Source: Bdellovibrio sp. (GTDB taxonomy: Bacteria; Bdellovibrionota; Bdellovibrionia; Bdellovibrionales; Bdellovibrionaceae). Taken from it: a stretch of DNA of 64,000 nt. Numbering within the stretch: the first letter of the stretch is position 1; each line of letters starts with the position of its first letter. The translations under genes and the position numbers were made by a program. The stretch lies in the NCBI GenBank assembly GCA_014376435.1, contig JACMRL010000004.1, forward strand, positions 237,329 to 301,328, read 5' to 3'. The notes under the pieces are model-generated. The model had not been told where the DNA came from and did not search any database. It saw only the letters and a list, made by a program, of their open reading frames with translations. Of the stretch, positions 9,321 to 18,483 are shown in pieces.

Positions 9321-10073
9321 TCACTCGTTCATGACACGAGCGACTGAAGGAATAAATGGAATTAATTTTCCAAAAAGCTCATGGTAAACTTTAGCTTCGG
9401 CGGGGGCTAGATGAATGATTTCTATGCCTAAACCAGGAGGAATATTACTTTTTCCATGTTTTTGAATCCATCGCACGAGTCCCAAACCTTTTAGAATTAC
9501 ATGGTTTGGCTTTTGTATTTCTATAGAAAATGAAACCGTAGAACCTCTTTCTGGCGGAGTAAAAGCATGCGATATGAAAAGCCCTCCGCGCCCAAAAAGT
9601 ACAGATTTTTCTGATTCAAGAAGTGCAACACTTGCTCCCCTTTTTTCTATGTTTAAAATTGGAGTTGCGGGTGTTGCAAAAGGTTGTGCCCATTTGGCTT
9701 CAGGCGCAAGTAAGCAAAGTTGAATGGCCTGGCGAACGGCCTTGGCGTCAAAAGGTTTAGTAAATTTTCCTTCAGCTCCAATATGATAAATTTCTTCATT
9801 TAAAAGGTCTGAAAAGCCCGACATAAATAAAACACTCGGATGGCTGGGATGGTGCGCTTTGATTTTTTTTGTGAGCTCGATGCCATCGCCGCTAGGCATG
9901 CGTATGTCGGTCAATACTAAATTGTAAGATTTTTGCTGAACTAGTTCCCATGCTTCATTGCCACAAATAGCCGTATCAACTTGAAATTGAAATGCCGTAA
10001 ACAAGTCATTTAGTATTTCTAAAATCATTGGCTCGTCATCGACGACTAAAATGCATACATCTTCAGGCTTCAT
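9321..10073 (-). CDS. Response regulator with REC and PilZ domains
   Basis: Residues 1-125 form a receiver domain with acidic pair D12/D13, phospho-acceptor D56 (LVLTDIRMP), the FMSGFSD switch and FTKPF lysine. Residues about 145-245 form a PilZ-like domain with GRGGLFISHAF and GLGLVRWIQ...PPGLGIEII, as in myxobacterial/delta-type PilZ paralogues. The canonical RxxxR c-di-GMP arginine motif is not evident, so binding is uncertain. It is transcribed divergently from the histidine kinase at 10214 and is a likely partner. There is no output DNA-binding domain, so it probably acts by protein contact. Confidence 0.9.
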   Translation of the reverse strand: MKPEDVCILVVDDEPMILEILNDLFTAFQFQVDTAICGNEAWELVQQKSYNLVLTDIRMPSGDGIELTKKIKAHHPSHPSVLFMSGFSDLLNEEIYHIGAEGKFTKPFDAKAVRQAIQLCLLAPEAKWAQPFATPATPILNIEKRGASVALLESEKSVLFGRGGLFISHAFTPPERGSTVSFSIEIQKPNHVILKGLGLVRWIQKHGKSNIPPGLGIEIIHLAPAEAKVYHELFGKLIPFIPSVARVMNE

Positions 10074-10213
10074 AAGATTCCTTTACACGCTGATGGTTGT
10101 ATCGGAAATAATAATTAAAATCTAATGCCAAAAAAAGCCTGGTCCAGGACTAGTTTACGGACAGAATATAAAGAGTTCTCATAAAAAACCGAAACACAAT
10201 ATGTGAGGTTGAA

Positions 10214-12274
10214 TTGAAAAAAAAAGCCGACGCAAAACCAGATCTATCCGCGGATGAAATAGAAAGATTGAATGCCCTCCGAGCACTGAATGTTTTAGAC
10301 ACTCCACCGGAGCTCGCATTCGATGAAATTACAAACCTCGCATCAAGAATTTGCGGGACACCGATTTCTTTAATTAGTTTAATCGATGAAGATCGACAAT
10401 GGTTTAAATCAAAAGTTGGCTTGAATGCTAATGAAACCCCTCGCGATATTTCGTTTTGCAGTCACGCTATTCTTAATCAAAAAACTTTAATTATTGAAGA
10501 TGCACATCTAGACACGCGGTTCCAAAACAACCCATTTGTTTTAGCCGAACCGAAAATTAGATTTTATGCTGGATCACCTCTCGTAACGTCAGATGGTTAC
10601 TCCATCGGAACACTTTGCGTAATCGACCATAAACCTCGGCGGCTAACGGCTGATCAAATTAGTTCATTAGAAATTCTTTCTAGACAAGTTGTTTTAAACT
10701 TTGAAAGAAATAAAATTGAGCGAGAACTGACCATTCAAAAAAAATTTTTCGGTAGTATTGTGAGCGTTTTGCCACAACTGGTCTCTTACGTAGATTTAAA
10801 TTATAATTATCTTTTTAGAAACGCTGCTTATCAAAAGTGGTTTAACCTGACCCCACAAGACCTAAATAAAGTTTCGATGCAAGAAATTATTGGAGAAAAA
10901 TCTTTTGTGCATGTTAAGCCCTACTTAGATAAAACTTTTGCCGGAATACCCCAACACTACGAAACATCTTTGAAGCTTGAAATTAATAACGTTTTTTTTG
11001 AGAAACAAATTCAAGCAAATTATATACCTGATTTCGACGCTGAAGGCCACGTGCGTGGCTTATTTGCGGTTGTTAACGATTTAACTGAGATTAAAGCAAA
11101 AGAAAATTTAACGATTGAGCAAGGTAAAAAACTTGAAGTTGCACTTTGTGCTTCTCAAGCTAGTGAAAAAACATTTCGCGCTTACTTTGAAAATTCTGTC
11201 GTTGGCATGATTAAATTAAATTCGAAGTTAAAGTTCGTTGATGCAAATCCAGCTTATTTGAAATTAATGGAATACAGCCTAGACGAACTTCAAAACATGA
11301 CTTTAGCCGATGTTACGCATCCTGACGATAGGGATTGGATCAATAAGAAAATATTTAAATCAGCAAATGAAAATAAGCCCCTAATACGCCACGAAAAACG
11401 GAATTTGACTAAAACCGGAAAAATTGTTTATTTACAAGTTTCTGGCCAGGCGATCGAAGTTGATCAATCAGGCGACTATCAACTGTTTATTATGATACAA
11501 GATATTTCAGAATTAAAAGCGGCTGAAAACCTTGTACAAGAACATCAAATACAACTTATTCAAAATTCAAAAATGTCGGCACTGGGTGAAATGGCCGGAG
11601 GTGTTGCGCATGAAATCAACAACCCTTTAGCAATTATACTTGGTAAGTTAGATCACTTAAAGTTGATTTACCAATCAGATCGTGAAAATGAAAGCTTGTT
11701 CTTAAAAGAACTTGAAAAAATTTATACAACGGCCGTACGGATTGGTAAAATTGTAATGGGCCTACGAGCTTTTTCTAGAGACGGCAGTGATGATCCTTCA
11801 GAACCTGTAAAAATTAATTCAATTATCTCAAATGCAATCGCACTTTGTTCAGAAAAATTCGCGATTCAAGGCGTAAAGCTGCACAGCGACTTCAATTCAG
11901 ATACAAAAATACTTTGTCGATCAACTGATGTATGCCAGATTTTATTAAATTTATTAAATAATGCATTTGATGCCTTACAACTTGAAGATGAAAAATGGAT
12001 TAAAATCGAAGTTTCAATCGACGATACTGAAGTTGCCAGCATCTCGGTAACCGACTCAGGAAAAGGAATTTCAAAAGCAATTCAAGATAAAATTATGCAG
12101 TCTTTCTTTACGACCAAAGAAGTAGGCAAAGGTACAGGCCTAGGGCTTAGTATCTCTAAAGGTTTGGCTCAGGCGAACGGGGGCGAATTATTTTTAGATA
12201 CTAACTCTTTAAATACGAAATTTATTGTTCAGCTGCCATTGGATCAATCGGCGTCAACAGGTAAAGCTTCGTAA
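10214..12274 (+). CDS. Soluble sensor histidine kinase, GAF-PAS-PAS-HisKA-HATPase
   Basis: An N-terminal GAF domain (about 15-170, with the family phrase LNVLDTPPE and FCSHAI) is followed by two PAS domains (about 180-290 and 315-435). A HisKA dimerisation domain has phospho-accepting H466 (AGGVAHEINNPL). A HATPase domain carries an N-box (LLNLLNNAFDAL), G1 (VTDSGKGIS) and G2 (GTGLGLSISKG). No membrane segment is present, so it senses a cytoplasmic signal. The start is TTG with GAGGT upstream. No receiver domain is attached; the divergent REC-PilZ protein is the obvious candidate substrate. Confidence 0.93.
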   Translation: MKKKADAKPDLSADEIERLNALRALNVLDTPPELAFDEITNLASRICGTPISLISLIDEDRQWFKSKVGLNANETPRDISFCSHAILNQKTLIIEDAHLDTRFQNNPFVLAEPKIRFYAGSPLVTSDGYSIGTLCVIDHKPRRLTADQISSLEILSRQVVLNFERNKIERELTIQKKFFGSIVSVLPQLVSYVDLNYNYLFRNAAYQKWFNLTPQDLNKVSMQEIIGEKSFVHVKPYLDKTFAGIPQHYETSLKLEINNVFFEKQIQANYIPDFDAEGHVRGLFAVVNDLTEIKAKENLTIEQGKKLEVALCASQASEKTFRAYFENSVVGMIKLNSKLKFVDANPAYLKLMEYSLDELQNMTLADVTHPDDRDWINKKIFKSANENKPLIRHEKRNLTKTGKIVYLQVSGQAIEVDQSGDYQLFIMIQDISELKAAENLVQEHQIQLIQNSKMSALGEMAGGVAHEINNPLAIILGKLDHLKLIYQSDRENESLFLKELEKIYTTAVRIGKIVMGLRAFSRDGSDDPSEPVKINSIISNAIALCSEKFAIQGVKLHSDFNSDTKILCRSTDVCQILLNLLNNAFDALQLEDEKWIKIEVSIDDTEVASISVTDSGKGISKAIQDKIMQSFFTTKEVGKGTGLGLSISKGLAQANGGELFLDTNSLNTKFIVQLPLDQSASTGKAS

Positions 12275-12342
12275 AAATTGACTGGCTCTAATTCAGTAAG
12301 TTGAAAGTAAACGCATATCTTAACGAGTTTCTAATCGACAAC

Positions 12343-12533
12343 TTAAATATGATAAACGCTTAGACAATCTTTATTCATGATTGTTTCGATCACAAAAGTA
12401 GTGCCTGGATATTCAGTTAAACACTGAACCAATCCATTTGATACCAAGCGCTTTCATATTAACGTTCGCAAGGTCCCCCATTTTTTTTATCTTCGCAACC
12501 TTTCATCGCCACCAATTCGGCACCTGTGTAACA
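12343..12533 (-). pseudogene. Remnant of a small cysteine-containing secreted-type protein
   Basis: The 323-base stretch 12275-12597 has no intact gene. On the minus strand two protein-like pieces read in different frames: one encoding YTGAELVAMKGCEDKKNG and, about 60 bases on, one encoding QCLTEYPGTTFVIETIMNKD followed by a few residues and a TAA at 12343-12345. Both are normal in composition and contain spaced cysteines. A stop and a frameshift separate them and no start codon is seen, which fits a decayed gene. The family is not recognised. Confidence 0.4.
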
Positions 12534-12597
12534 CTAAACCACCGCTGGATCTTTTAATCGCCGATCCTAAATTTGAGAATTGCCCTATTTATTTCGT

Positions 12598-13353
12598 TTA
12601 GTTAAAACCTAATTCTAAAAGCGCATCATATAGCGGAGAATTAAAAATAAATGTCCCGTAATTCATACCCGTATTCATTGGTAAAAGTTCAGGATCTTTA
12701 ATTGTTTGAAATCCGTTAATACCGCCGTCATGAATACCAACAACTTTTAAACTAACGACATTAATTAAAGTAGCGCCGCTGCTGCCTGGGTTTGTGTCGC
12801 ATTTATGTTGAATTGTATTTGCATTTAATTCTGGATGATTAACACGCTCAACCCCGCACAAATGGGACCAATGTAATGGTAGTTCATTCGGGTGAGAAAA
12901 TACGGTTAGCGTATCGCCAATAGCTGCTCGTCTTGTCATATCAGGCGCGATTGCCACGGGTGGAATCGGCGATACTTTCATGATCGCAAAATCATTAAAA
13001 TCACTTGTTTGCTGAGCAATCATTTTTTCACATTTTGAAGTTAGGTAGGGTGTTGCGCCTTCGCGAACTCCCCAATCGATTGCTATATCTGCGCAGTCTA
13101 AATCTTTTTGCAATTCAGGGGCTGCCCAGAAACAGTGGCCTGCCGTTAACACGTAGCCATGGCCGATATGAGTAGCCGTGCAACCCATACCGATTTTTCC
13201 GAAAGCATTGACTAATTTTTGAAATCTTAAAGGAATATTTGAGGCGTCTGGGGCAACTAATAATAATTCGTTGTCGCCGATTATTTTTTCTATATTTGCA
13301 GCTTGTGTAAAAAGAGCTGACATGAAAACTACTAAAATTAAAATGGCCTTCAT
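12598..13353 (-). CDS. Secreted trypsin/V8-like serine protease
   Basis: A signal peptide (MKAILILVVFMSALFTQA) directs export. The catalytic triad is visible: H73 in LTAGHC, D121 in DFNDFAIMKV and S192 in DTNPGSSGA, where the last replaces the usual GDSGG by GSSGA as in V8/glutamyl-endopeptidase-like members. Cysteines at 58/74 and at 108 and 166/185 could form disulfides. The length of 251 residues is typical of a chymotrypsin-fold enzyme without propeptide. The ATG has GGAGGGG 5 bases upstream. It probably cleaves extracellular or periplasmic protein. Confidence 0.9.
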   Translation of the reverse strand: MKAILILVVFMSALFTQAANIEKIIGDNELLLVAPDASNIPLRFQKLVNAFGKIGMGCTATHIGHGYVLTAGHCFWAAPELQKDLDCADIAIDWGVREGATPYLTSKCEKMIAQQTSDFNDFAIMKVSPIPPVAIAPDMTRRAAIGDTLTVFSHPNELPLHWSHLCGVERVNHPELNANTIQHKCDTNPGSSGATLINVVSLKVVGIHDGGINGFQTIKDPELLPMNTGMNYGTFIFNSPLYDALLELGFN

Positions 13354-13406
13354 AATCCCCTCCGATTGCGAACGTCAGATGAGAACTAACCCATTTTGGA
13401 ACCACT

Positions 13407-13955
13407 TCAAAGTAATTTTTTAAGTATGAGTTCATAATCGGCGCTTATGACGCACTGGCTGATTAAATCCGCATTTATAAAATTACGCTGTACCCCCGTT
13501 TCGACAAACTGTAGAAATCCGTCAAATAAGTTTTGCCAATTCCAAATGCAGATTATTTTTTTATGTCGGTGCAGAGTTTGTAAAGTAAGCACTTCACACA
13601 GCTCATCTAAAGTTCCGATGCCGCCGGGTAAAACTAAAAATACATCGCCCAAATGCTCCATCATGGCTTTTCGTTCGTGCAAATCATCCACAACTTGGGT
13701 TTCGGTGATTCCTTCGTGCAAAATTTCGACGGTGTTTAAGTAGCCCGGAATAATTCCGGTGACGTTACACTTATTTTTTAAAAACTCATCGGCCACAAGT
13801 CCCATTAGACCAATATTTCCGCCGCCGTAAACTAAGTTGTAATTTTTAGATAAGCCTGTGCAAAATTTTTGGATCTGTTCCTTAAATTCAACCAGTTCTT
13901 GCGGAGGCAAATTAGGAAAGCGCGCTCCGCAAAAAACAACTAGATTTTTTTTCAT
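13407..13955 (-). CDS. LOG-family nucleotide 5'-monophosphate phosphoribohydrolase
   Basis: The Lysine decarboxylase-like LOG fold hydrolyses (cytokinin) nucleoside monophosphates to base plus ribose-5-phosphate. Diagnostic motifs are GGGNIGLMG at 44-52, the catalytic arginine in HERK (R95), and PGGIGTLDE at 110-118 ending in the catalytic glutamate. The 182 residues match the short YvdD/LOG type. The start ATG overlaps the stop of the RluA-type synthase by 4 bases (ATGA). In non-plant-associated bacteria the physiological role is usually nucleotide salvage or unknown. Confidence 0.9.
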   Translation of the reverse strand: MKKNLVVFCGARFPNLPPQELVEFKEQIQKFCTGLSKNYNLVYGGGNIGLMGLVADEFLKNKCNVTGIIPGYLNTVEILHEGITETQVVDDLHERKAMMEHLGDVFLVLPGGIGTLDELCEVLTLQTLHRHKKIICIWNWQNLFDGFLQFVETGVQRNFINADLISQCVISADYELILKKLL

Positions 13956-14626
13956 ACAAGATCTTTTTCGACTTCAATTGTTTGCGGTAGCCCCAACCGG
14001 TCAGAAATGTGCAGCATATCGATCTGGTAAGCGCGCAGAGCAATGCCTGGTTTTGCGTATTTAACGCTTGAACCGTAAAGCTCATCCCCGTGAATCGGAA
14101 ACCCGTGTCGGCTTAATTCTAAACGTAACTGATGCGAACGCCCCGTGATCGGATAAAGCTGCCACTGAATTTGGTTTTTATCGGCTTTTTTTAAGATGGC
14201 TTTTGTTTCCGCCCAATCACCCTGATCGGATTCAAAGGATCTTTTTTTTCCACGTAAAATTCGCGTCTTCCAATTAAAAACTTGGTCGAAGTCAGTGGAA
14301 ATCACGCGGCGATCGGTGGGAATTCCTTCGGGCCAGTGTAAAAATTTTTGCAGCGAAGTTACGGCTACGTATTTTTTCTGTATTTCTTTTTTTTCAAACC
14401 AACGCTGCGACACTTTGTGGGCTTGACTGCTCAGCGCATACATAATCAAACCACTCACTTCAAAATCAAGGCGATGTACCGGATAAATTTGCGTTTTTAA
14501 TTCTTTTTGTAAGAGTAAGCCTAAGCAAGGTCTAACATCTAATTTTTCGCGCCCCGGAACTGAAAGCACCTGGGCAGGTTTATCACAAACGACAAAATCT
14601 TTGTTTTGAAATGCGATCTTAATCAT
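13952..14626 (-). CDS. RluA-family RNA pseudouridine synthase
   Basis: The conserved active-site motif VHRLDFEVSGL contains the catalytic aspartate D54. The C-terminal PITGRSHQLRLELS and GDELYG segments also fit the family. At 224 residues it has only the catalytic domain, with no S4 domain. The RNA target cannot be read from sequence; RluA itself is only one possibility. It sits in a three-gene run rlmE - this gene - LOG with 8- and 4-base overlaps, so an rRNA-modification context is likely. Confidence 0.9.
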   Translation of the reverse strand: MIKIAFQNKDFVVCDKPAQVLSVPGREKLDVRPCLGLLLQKELKTQIYPVHRLDFEVSGLIMYALSSQAHKVSQRWFEKKEIQKKYVAVTSLQKFLHWPEGIPTDRRVISTDFDQVFNWKTRILRGKKRSFESDQGDWAETKAILKKADKNQIQWQLYPITGRSHQLRLELSRHGFPIHGDELYGSSVKYAKPGIALRAYQIDMLHISDRLGLPQTIEVEKDLV

Positions 14627-15230
14627 TTTTCTTTTTTAAACCAACCAAGAAAATTTCTTTAGAGATTTTTCTGGTTGAATCAGGCTTAACCGCTTCGAAA
14701 CGTTGAAATTCATTTTTGATTAGATCGCGTAAGGTGATGAAATCATCTGAGTGAAAAAGTTTACAAACGAAGTGACCCTCTTTTTTTAAGAATTTACGAG
14801 CTACATCCAAAGCTAATTCACATAATTGAAACGAACGTGCTTGATCAGTCATACGAATACCCGTGGTATTCGGCGCCATATCAGAAATGACTAAATCAAA
14901 TGAAGGCTTAAAGCCGTGTTCAACAAATATTTTTTCTAATTCTAAATCACGTAAATCAGCTTGAATGAAAACAGCGTTTTTGAGCTTGACCGCGACGGGC
15001 GTTAAATCGACGCCTAGAATTCGCCCGCCCGTGCCGATTTTTTGCGAACAATATTGGGACCATGAACCAGGCGCAGCTCCTAAATCTAAAACCGTCTGAT
15101 TGGGTTTTAAGATTTTAAATTTTTGATCGATTTCTTCAAGTTTGAAGACCGATCTAGCTGCAAAATTTTGCTCTTTAGCTTTTTTAAAGTAGTGATCGCG
15201 GGGGTTGTAGGCCATGGGCTTAGGTACCAA
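14619..15230 (-). CDS. rlmE: 23S rRNA 2'-O-ribose methyltransferase RlmE (FtsJ)
   Basis: RlmE methylates the 2'-OH of a uridine in the 23S A-loop late in 50S assembly. The SAM-binding motif DLGAAPGSWSQ is at 49-59. The K-D-K-E catalytic tetrad is K30, D117 (VISDMAPN), K157 (FVCKLFH) and E192 (KEIFLVG). The frame opens at a TTG with AAGG 4 bases upstream; an ATG five codons later (15213-15215) is an alternative start without an obvious ribosome site. It overlaps the following synthase gene by 8 bases. Confidence 0.94.
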   Translation of the reverse strand: MVPKPMAYNPRDHYFKKAKEQNFAARSVFKLEEIDQKFKILKPNQTVLDLGAAPGSWSQYCSQKIGTGGRILGVDLTPVAVKLKNAVFIQADLRDLELEKIFVEHGFKPSFDLVISDMAPNTTGIRMTDQARSFQLCELALDVARKFLKKEGHFVCKLFHSDDFITLRDLIKNEFQRFEAVKPDSTRKISKEIFLVGLKKKND

Positions 15231-15270
15231 ATACCTTGTATTATGTCACAGGTTGTTTTAATTTACTGGC

Positions 15271-15456
15271 ATGGATTTAATGTGGGTGATGCTAGGATTT
15301 TTTCTGTTTGTGACGATCGTGTTTGTGGTTTTTGCCGTGGCTTTTCCTGAATGGGTTGGAATCACTGGTAAAAAAGCAAAAGAGATTCAAAAAGACCAGC
15401 ACGAGGCCGAAATTTCTGCAGAAGCTACTTCTCGCCCAACCGATACCCCACAGTAA
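15271..15456 (+). CDS. Small single-pass inner-membrane protein (61 aa)
   Basis: The family is not recognised. One strongly hydrophobic segment covers residues 4-28 (LMWVMLGFFLFVTIVFVVFA), followed by a charged 30-residue cytoplasmic tail (GKKAKEIQKDQHEAE). It reads away from rlmE on the other strand and ends 3 bases before the convergent MFS gene. No clear ribosome site precedes the ATG. Codon usage resembles neighbours and there is no overlapping gene, which favours a real gene. Confidence 0.55.
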   Translation: MDLMWVMLGFFLFVTIVFVVFAVAFPEWVGITGKKAKEIQKDQHEAEISAEATSRPTDTPQ

Positions 15457-15459
15457 ATC

Positions 15460-16716
15460 TTACACAGATTTGCGTGTCGGCTTTTTTACTTTCGTTAAAA
15501 AGAATCCACCCGCCACAATCAAAATTAACAAACTTAAAATCGTCTGACGTGGATCACCCGTAAAGCGCGCAAATATTGCGACTAATGCCGGGCCGATAAT
15601 CGAAGCAAATTTTCCCAGTAAATTAAAAAATCCAAAGTACTCACCCGATTTTTCAACCGGGATAAGCTGTGCAAATAGCGAACGAGACAACGCTTGCACC
15701 CCGCCCTGGCTAAGTCCAATCACGCACGCTAACGCATAAAAGTGCCACGCCACTGACATTTGCGAAGCCCCAATGATCGCGACCACATAAATGCACAAGC
15801 ACATGATAATTAAGTTACGATTACTAATTTTTTTCGTCATCATCCCAAATGCGTAGGCCGAGGGAAAGCCAATAAATTGCGTGATCAATAAAGCTTTAAT
15901 TAAATCTGAACTTTCTAAACCAATCGACATTCCAAAATCGACGGCCATCGACATCACCGTGAAAACTCCGTCAATGTAAAACCAGTACGCCAAAATAAAA
16001 CAGAATAAATTTTTATCGGCAAAAATATCTTTTATGGTGTGTTTTAATTCAGAAAAAGTCTCACGGCTTAGTCTTAAAAAACTTTTCTCTATTTTTGAAA
16101 ACTCAGGTTCATCTACATTAAGCATGAGGGGAATGGTAAAGATAAACCACCATACACCCACCGTTAAAAAAGATAATTTGACTGCCGTTACCGGGTCTGG
16201 AATTCCAAACCAAGATGGATTTAAATACATGAATACATTTATTAAAAATAAAATTCCGCCGCCCAGATATCCGCTTGAGTAACCCAGCGAAGACACAAAA
16301 TCATAATCTTTTTCGGTGCACACCGAAACCATCAATGAATCGTAAAATACGCAACTGGCCGAGCACATAAATAATCCGGCACCGTAAAGAATAGCGGCCG
16401 AAGACCAATCGCCTTGCTTTACAAAATAAAGACCGATGGTGCACAAAACTCCCAAAATCATGGTCCCAAATAATAACTTTTTCTTCAGACCCTTTTTATC
16501 AGACAAAACTCCTAAAGTCGGAGACACCACGGCTAATAAAAATCCCGAGATCGATAGCACCCACCCTAGGCGCTCGGTGCTGACCGAGGCATTGGCTTCA
16601 CCGCTCCAATATTGTTTGAAAAAGACCGGAAAGAAACCAGCCATTACGGTTGTAAAAAAAACACTGTTTGCCCAGTCATACAGGGCCCAAGAAAAGATTT
16701 TTTTATTGATCGTCAT
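15460..16716 (-). CDS. MFS transporter of the UMF1/Atg22-like family
   Basis: About 12 hydrophobic segments span the protein, with the diagnostic start WALYDWANSVFFTTVMAGFF of the UMF1 (Atg22-like) branch of the major facilitator superfamily. The inter-repeat loop SDKKGLKKKL corresponds to MFS motif A. The substrate is unknown; relatives are annotated as permeases and sometimes linked to amino acids. The frame opens at an ATG at 16726-16728, but the ATG four codons later has a GGA 8-10 bases upstream and is preferred here. Confidence 0.85.
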   Translation of the reverse strand: MTINKKIFSWALYDWANSVFFTTVMAGFFPVFFKQYWSGEANASVSTERLGWVLSISGFLLAVVSPTLGVLSDKKGLKKKLLFGTMILGVLCTIGLYFVKQGDWSSAAILYGAGLFMCSASCVFYDSLMVSVCTEKDYDFVSSLGYSSGYLGGGILFLINVFMYLNPSWFGIPDPVTAVKLSFLTVGVWWFIFTIPLMLNVDEPEFSKIEKSFLRLSRETFSELKHTIKDIFADKNLFCFILAYWFYIDGVFTVMSMAVDFGMSIGLESSDLIKALLITQFIGFPSAYAFGMMTKKISNRNLIIMCLCIYVVAIIGASQMSVAWHFYALACVIGLSQGGVQALSRSLFAQLIPVEKSGEYFGFFNLLGKFASIIGPALVAIFARFTGDPRQTILSLLILIVAGGFFLTKVKKPTRKSV

Positions 16717-16870
16717 CTTTACATCCATTTAAAGTTGATTAGATATAAGTTTGCCGGGGCTTTTTAAGCGATGCACCTGTTTTTTCTACTAAAAGTGGCC
16801 TTTTTAGTGAATTTTGCTCGTCTTTTGCTGCGAGCCGATTTAAGTTTGGGAAACTTGGATAGGAGTCAGT

Positions 16871-17296
16871 ATGAAATCAGTTTTTTCAAATACGATGTTA
16901 TTGGTTCTAGCTTTAATGACTTTAAGTTTTTCAAATCTTGCGCACGCAAATACCAATCCGCAAATGAGACAATGTCGCCTGTCAGGTGGAACATTTACCA
17001 GCGTACAAACTTCAGACGATATCGTTGGATTGTGCCAATTAGGCTCAGCCTATATCGGCTCTTTAGACTTACTTTATCACCTGGATAAATCAGCAACTCC
17101 GCTTTCAATTGAGATTTATTCTCAAGGCGTAACTTCGTGTGACCCGATGGGCACTTCTCGCGTGGTTAAAACTTTAGAAGGCGTAGAGATGCGTCTTTGT
17201 TTTTACGGCGATGGATCTCTGATTGAGATGAATACGCTTCAAAATGGAATTAGCTCATTAAACAATACGGAACTAAATCAAGCTTTAGGTTTCTAA
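16871..17296 (+). CDS. Secreted protein with a DUF333-like Cys motif (141 aa)
   Basis: A signal peptide with AHA cleavage near residue 26 is preceded by TAGGAG 6 bases before the ATG. The mature region begins QMRQCRLSGGTFTSVQ followed by GLCQLGSAYIG, which resembles the C...GG...G.C pattern of DUF333 (putative haemolysin-like) domains. Two more cysteines, TSCDPMG and RLCFYG, suggest two disulfides. The function is unknown. It stands 24 bases before the Rrf2-type gene, so co-transcription is possible. Confidence 0.65.
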   Translation: MKSVFSNTMLLVLALMTLSFSNLAHANTNPQMRQCRLSGGTFTSVQTSDDIVGLCQLGSAYIGSLDLLYHLDKSATPLSIEIYSQGVTSCDPMGTSRVVKTLEGVEMRLCFYGDGSLIEMNTLQNGISSLNNTELNQALGF

Positions 17297-17320
17297 CAAT
17301 TAAGTATAAAATAAAACTCT

Positions 17321-17737
17321 ATGGTGAACCAACAATTTGCGACCGCCGTTCATGTCTTAACGGCCTTAGCCTTCAATCGTAAAGACCTCATGAGTTCAGA
17401 TTTACTTGCTCAGAGTGTAAATACCAATCCTGTCGTGATAAGACGTTTATTGTCTTTATTAACGAAAGCTTCTTTGGTTACCACAACGCGTGGTAAATCA
17501 GGCGGCGTGAAGCTTTCTAAAGATCCGAATCAAATTAATTTAAAAGATGTCTACTTAGCCTTATCACCGGTAGATCCGATGGCCCCACGAGAAAAATCTC
17601 CACTGAAGGAATGCCCCGTTAGTTGTTCGATGTATTCGATCATGACGAAAGTTTCGGTGGGTACGCAAAAAGCGACGTTAAAATATCTTGAATCACAAAA
17701 ACTTTCTGATCTGATCAAAAAAATTCCGAAGTCATGA
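17321..17737 (+). CDS. Rrf2-family transcriptional regulator
   Basis: An N-terminal winged helix (residues 1-75) has the Rrf2 phrase TRGKSGGVKLSKDPNQI. Two cysteines in a CPVSC motif at about 97-101 lie where IscR/NsrR-type members carry cluster ligands, but only two are present instead of three. It is therefore closer to the YwnA/CymR-like Rrf2 regulators than to an Fe-S sensor. Its stop overlaps the ATG of the pseudouridine synthase by 4 bases (ATGA). Confidence 0.87.
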   Translation: MVNQQFATAVHVLTALAFNRKDLMSSDLLAQSVNTNPVVIRRLLSLLTKASLVTTTRGKSGGVKLSKDPNQINLKDVYLALSPVDPMAPREKSPLKECPVSCSMYSIMTKVSVGTQKATLKYLESQKLSDLIKKIPKS

Positions 17738-18480
17738 TCCATGAAATTACCGAATTTCCAGTTATTCAGTACCAAGACGACGAGATTTTAATTCTTTATA
17801 AACCGCCAACGTGGTTTGTGCACCCACCAGAAAATAAACGCTTCCGTCGCGGTCTTAAGCGCAGAACCTGCGTCCAGTGGCTAGCCGATCACCACCAGAT
17901 CAGAGCTTTTCCGGCCCACCGAATCGATGCCGGCACCAACGGGATTTTAATTTTTGGAAAAACGAAAGAGTCTACTGCGCATCTTAATTTGCAGTTTAAA
18001 AATCACGAAGTGGATAAGACCTATCACGCGGTGGTGCGTGGTTGGATGAAAGAAAAAGAAGGCGTGATTCAACTACCTCTCGAACTAGACTCGACCGGTG
18101 AATTAGTCGAATGCGAAACTTATTATAAAAGTTTGGGACAGATTGAACTTCCGTTTTCAGTAACACCGAAGTTTCAGACCACACGCTATAGTTGGTTAGA
18201 AGTAAAACCTAAAACGGGAAGATGGCACCAAATCCGTCGCCACATGAACCGCGTGGCGCACCCGATTATTGGCGACCGCGAACACGGGGATTCACATCAT
18301 AATCGTTTTTTTCGTGAGCAGTTAAAGGTGGATGGGCTTTGCTTAAGTGCTATTCGACTTGAATTTATTCATCCGGGAACTTTAAAAAAAGTCGTTTTTA
18401 AATCGATGGTTGCAGATAAATGGCAGCATTTGAATGAAATTTTTAAGCTCGGGCTATTTCAAGCCGAACTTAAACAATAA
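17734..18480 (+). CDS. RluA-family pseudouridine synthase (TruC-like)
   Basis: The active-site motif is AHRIDAGTNGIL with catalytic D65; asparagine replaces the usual serine in the HRLDxxTSG motif. KTGRWHQIRRHM and GDREHGDSHHNRFFRE follow, as in the TruC branch that modifies tRNA position 65. The basic insert RFRRGLKRRT at residues 36-45 is unusual. The exact target is inferred only. It is co-transcribed with the Rrf2 regulator and converges on rarA with a 3-base gap. Confidence 0.87.
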   Translation: MIHEITEFPVIQYQDDEILILYKPPTWFVHPPENKRFRRGLKRRTCVQWLADHHQIRAFPAHRIDAGTNGILIFGKTKESTAHLNLQFKNHEVDKTYHAVVRGWMKEKEGVIQLPLELDSTGELVECETYYKSLGQIELPFSVTPKFQTTRYSWLEVKPKTGRWHQIRRHMNRVAHPIIGDREHGDSHHNRFFREQLKVDGLCLSAIRLEFIHPGTLKKVVFKSMVADKWQHLNEIFKLGLFQAELKQ

Positions 18481-18483
18481 CTT

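Noticed and set aside
9320..9344. Hairpin at the end of the REC-PilZ gene as a tRNA terminator
   Set aside because: The stem has a mismatch, lies within coding sequence and lacks a T-run.
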